7,468 nucleotides of DNA from Bordetella parapertussis (GTDB lineage Bacteria > Pseudomonadota > Gammaproteobacteria > Burkholderiales > Burkholderiaceae_B): the NCBI GenBank assembly GCA_945869355.1, contig CAMBPA010000059.1, positions 1 through 7,468 on the forward strand, given 5' to 3'. Positions within the stretch are counted from its first letter, which is position 1, and every line of letters starts with the position of its first letter. Both the position numbers and the translations under genes were made by a program. Below the pieces are notes generated by a model. The model was not told the DNA's origin. It was given only the letters and a program-made list of their open reading frames with translations, and made no database searches. Shown in pieces: positions 6,559 through 7,468 of this stretch.

Positions 6559-6648
6559 ATTGACAGTGTCCTCATCATAAATGCTTGCCTCAAAGGATGC
6601 CCTCCTCTGACACCCAGCTAATAGCTAAGTAAACCTTTCTTTTTGCTC

Positions 6649-6666
6649 GATTGTTGTTCTACAATC
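6649..6666. promoter_or_regulatory. perfect palindrome GATTGT-N6-ACAATC, candidate operator
   Basis: Six-base perfect half-sites flank TGTTCT. The core TTGT-TCT-ACAA resembles the TTGT..ACAA style of operators bound by GntR-family repressors, but the regulator is not in the window. It lies about 100 nt from the dioxygenase start and about 140 nt from the permease start, so it could act on either gene. Confidence 0.4.
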
Positions 6667-6747
6667 AATGGGCGTTGCTCATAAATACAACTACCCTAGG
6701 ATTAAGGCATTCCTCTATACTTCGACGCTTTACCAAGCATTGGAAAA

Positions 6748-6765
6748 CACTCATTTTTTTGAGTG
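6748..6765 (+). promoter_or_regulatory. hairpin CACTCA-T6-TGAGTG in the RND gene leader
   Basis: A perfect 6-bp stem with a six-T loop lies about 45 nt before the permease ATG. The T run is in the loop, not after the stem, so it is not a standard rho-independent terminator in the plus direction. Confidence 0.35.
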
Positions 6766-6766
6766 G

Positions 6767-6783
6767 CTCACCCTGCGGGTGGG
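6767..6783 (+). promoter_or_regulatory. hairpin CTCACCC-TGC-GGGTGGG just upstream of the RND gene
   Basis: A 7-bp GC-rich stem (one G-T wobble) with a 3-nt loop ends 25 nt before the ATG at 6809. It sits directly after the preceding hairpin. It may be an operator palindrome or an mRNA structure affecting translation. No T run follows, so a terminator is unlikely. Confidence 0.35.
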
Positions 6784-6808
6784 GTAATTCTTAGCATAGG
6801 TATTTGGG

Positions 6809-7468
6809 ATGTGGATTGTTAGGACAGCGTTAGAGCGGCCTTACACATTTATTGTGATGGCAATCCTCATCCTGCTCTCTACACCACTCGCAGTCATGCG
6901 CACACCGGTCGATGTGTTGCCCGAGATCGACATCCCGGTCGTCACCGTCATCTGGAGCTATAACGGGCTCTCAGCCCAACAGATGGGCAACCGCATCGCG
7001 CAAACGCACGAACGATCCTTGACTACCACCGTCAGTGACATCAAGACGATTGAGTCGCGCTCAATCGGTGGCCTCACGATCATCAAAATCTATTTCCAGC
7101 CAAATGTAAATATTCAAATGGCTGTCTCACAAGTCGTGGCGGTTTCACAGTCTGCGCTACGACAAATGCCGCCAGGCATCACACCGCCCCTGGTGATCAA
7201 GTACACCGCCTCTTCGGTCCCTGTTGTTCAAATCGGCATGTCCAGCAAGACCTTGCCCGAAAAAGACCTATTCGACGCAGCACTCAACATCCTGCGCCCC
7301 CAACTGATCACCATTCCTGGACTGGCGATGCCCTTTCCTTATGGTGGCAAAGTGCGCGCAGTGTCCGTTGATATCAACCCAGAAGCCTTGCGATCAAAGG
7401 GGATGACCTCCTCGGATGTCATCAACGCCATCACGACACAGAACTTAACACTCCCCTCAGGCACAACC
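6809..7468 (+). CDS. RND-family efflux permease (N-terminal part, cut by window edge)
   Basis: These are the first 220 codons of an inner-membrane proton-driven RND pump (AcrB/MdtB-like; full length usually about 1,000-1,050 residues). The start MWIVRTALERPYTF is typical. Transmembrane helix 1 spans about 12-29 and leads into MRTPVDVLPEIDIPVVTVIW (30-49). Then come the porter-domain segments SYNGLSAQQM (50-59), ERSLTTTVSDIKTIESRS (68-85), IIKIYFQPNVNIQMA (91-105), LRQMPPGITPPLVIKY (117-132) and SSVPVVQIGMSS (135-146). The frame stays open to the window end. The ribosome binding site is weak (AGG, 8 nt before the ATG). No membrane-fusion partner precedes it; the upstream neighbour is divergent, so any partner genes must be downstream. 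Hydrophobic/amphiphilic exporter type is more likely than heavy-metal type. The substrate is unknown. Confidence 0.93.
   Translation, partial: MWIVRTALERPYTFIVMAILILLSTPLAVMRTPVDVLPEIDIPVVTVIWSYNGLSAQQMGNRIAQTHERSLTTTVSDIKTIESRSIGGLTIIKIYFQPNVNIQMAVSQVVAVSQSALRQMPPGITPPLVIKYTASSVPVVQIGMSSKTLPEKDLFDAALNILRPQLITIPGLAMPFPYGGKVRAVSVDINPEALRSKGMTSSDVINAITTQNLTLPSGTT

Larger units (their letters stand above)
6548..6808. other. divergent intergenic region between thiol dioxygenase and RND permease genes
   Basis: These 261 nt are AT-richer than the genes and must hold promoters and control sites in both directions. A GATTGT/ACAATC palindrome and two hairpins near the permease start are listed separately. 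A weak rightward promoter is possible (TTGCTC 6675-6680, TAGGAT 6697-6702, 16-nt spacing). No convincing leftward promoter was found. No small gene is seen. Confidence 0.6.

Overview
The window looks like chromosomal DNA of a beta-proteobacterium, most probably Burkholderiales (Alcaligenaceae/Burkholderiaceae-like). This is an inference from moderate GC content and from the protein styles: a cupin of the 'HRHE..FQFVYVLKG' type, an Ldh_2-family dehydrogenase, a multi-domain rhodanese beside a bacterial thiol dioxygenase, and an RND permease beginning MWIVR. No rRNA, tRNA, CRISPR array, insertion sequence or phage gene was seen.

Layout. (1) Positions 1-3062, minus strand: four tightly packed genes, read right to left. 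They are a beta-lactamase-fold serine hydrolase, an Ldh_2-family 2-hydroxyacid/imine dehydrogenase, a one-domain cupin, and the N-terminal part of an exported alpha/beta hydrolase that leaves the window at position 1. The joints are ATGA (4-nt overlap), a 13-nt gap, and TGATG (1-nt overlap), so this is almost certainly one transcript. Its hydrolase-dehydrogenase-cupin-hydrolase content suggests breakdown of an unidentified ester, lactone or amide. (2) Positions 3063-3178: a divergent promoter region carrying a perfect 8-bp direct repeat. (3) Positions 3179-4214, plus strand: a PaaI-type hotdog thioesterase and a compact nucleoside phosphorylase/nucleosidase-family protein. (4) Positions 4215-4346: a convergent gap with no clear terminator. 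(5) Positions 4347-6547, minus strand: a thiol dioxygenase of the cysteine dioxygenase superfamily, followed 2 nt later by a four-domain rhodanese. (6) Positions 6548-6808: a divergent intergenic region with a palindrome and two hairpins. (7) From 6809, plus strand: the first 220 codons of an RND efflux permease, cut by the window end.

The most distinctive part is the sulfur pair. The dioxygenase has Gln58 and Gly91 where mammalian cysteine dioxygenase has its substrate-binding Arg60 and crosslinked Cys93, so it resembles the 'Gln-type' (3-mercaptopropionate dioxygenase-like) enzymes. Its co-transcribed partner has four rhodanese modules in the order Asp-Cys-Asp-Cys at the active-site loop, meaning two probably catalytic and two probably structural or regulatory domains. 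Together they suggest oxidation of a small organic thiol coupled to handling of sulfane sulfur. The exact substrate cannot be read from sequence.

The start codons chosen for the cupin (764) and the rhodanese (5969) differ from the longest open frames because good GGAG ribosome binding sites sit in front of the internal ATGs.
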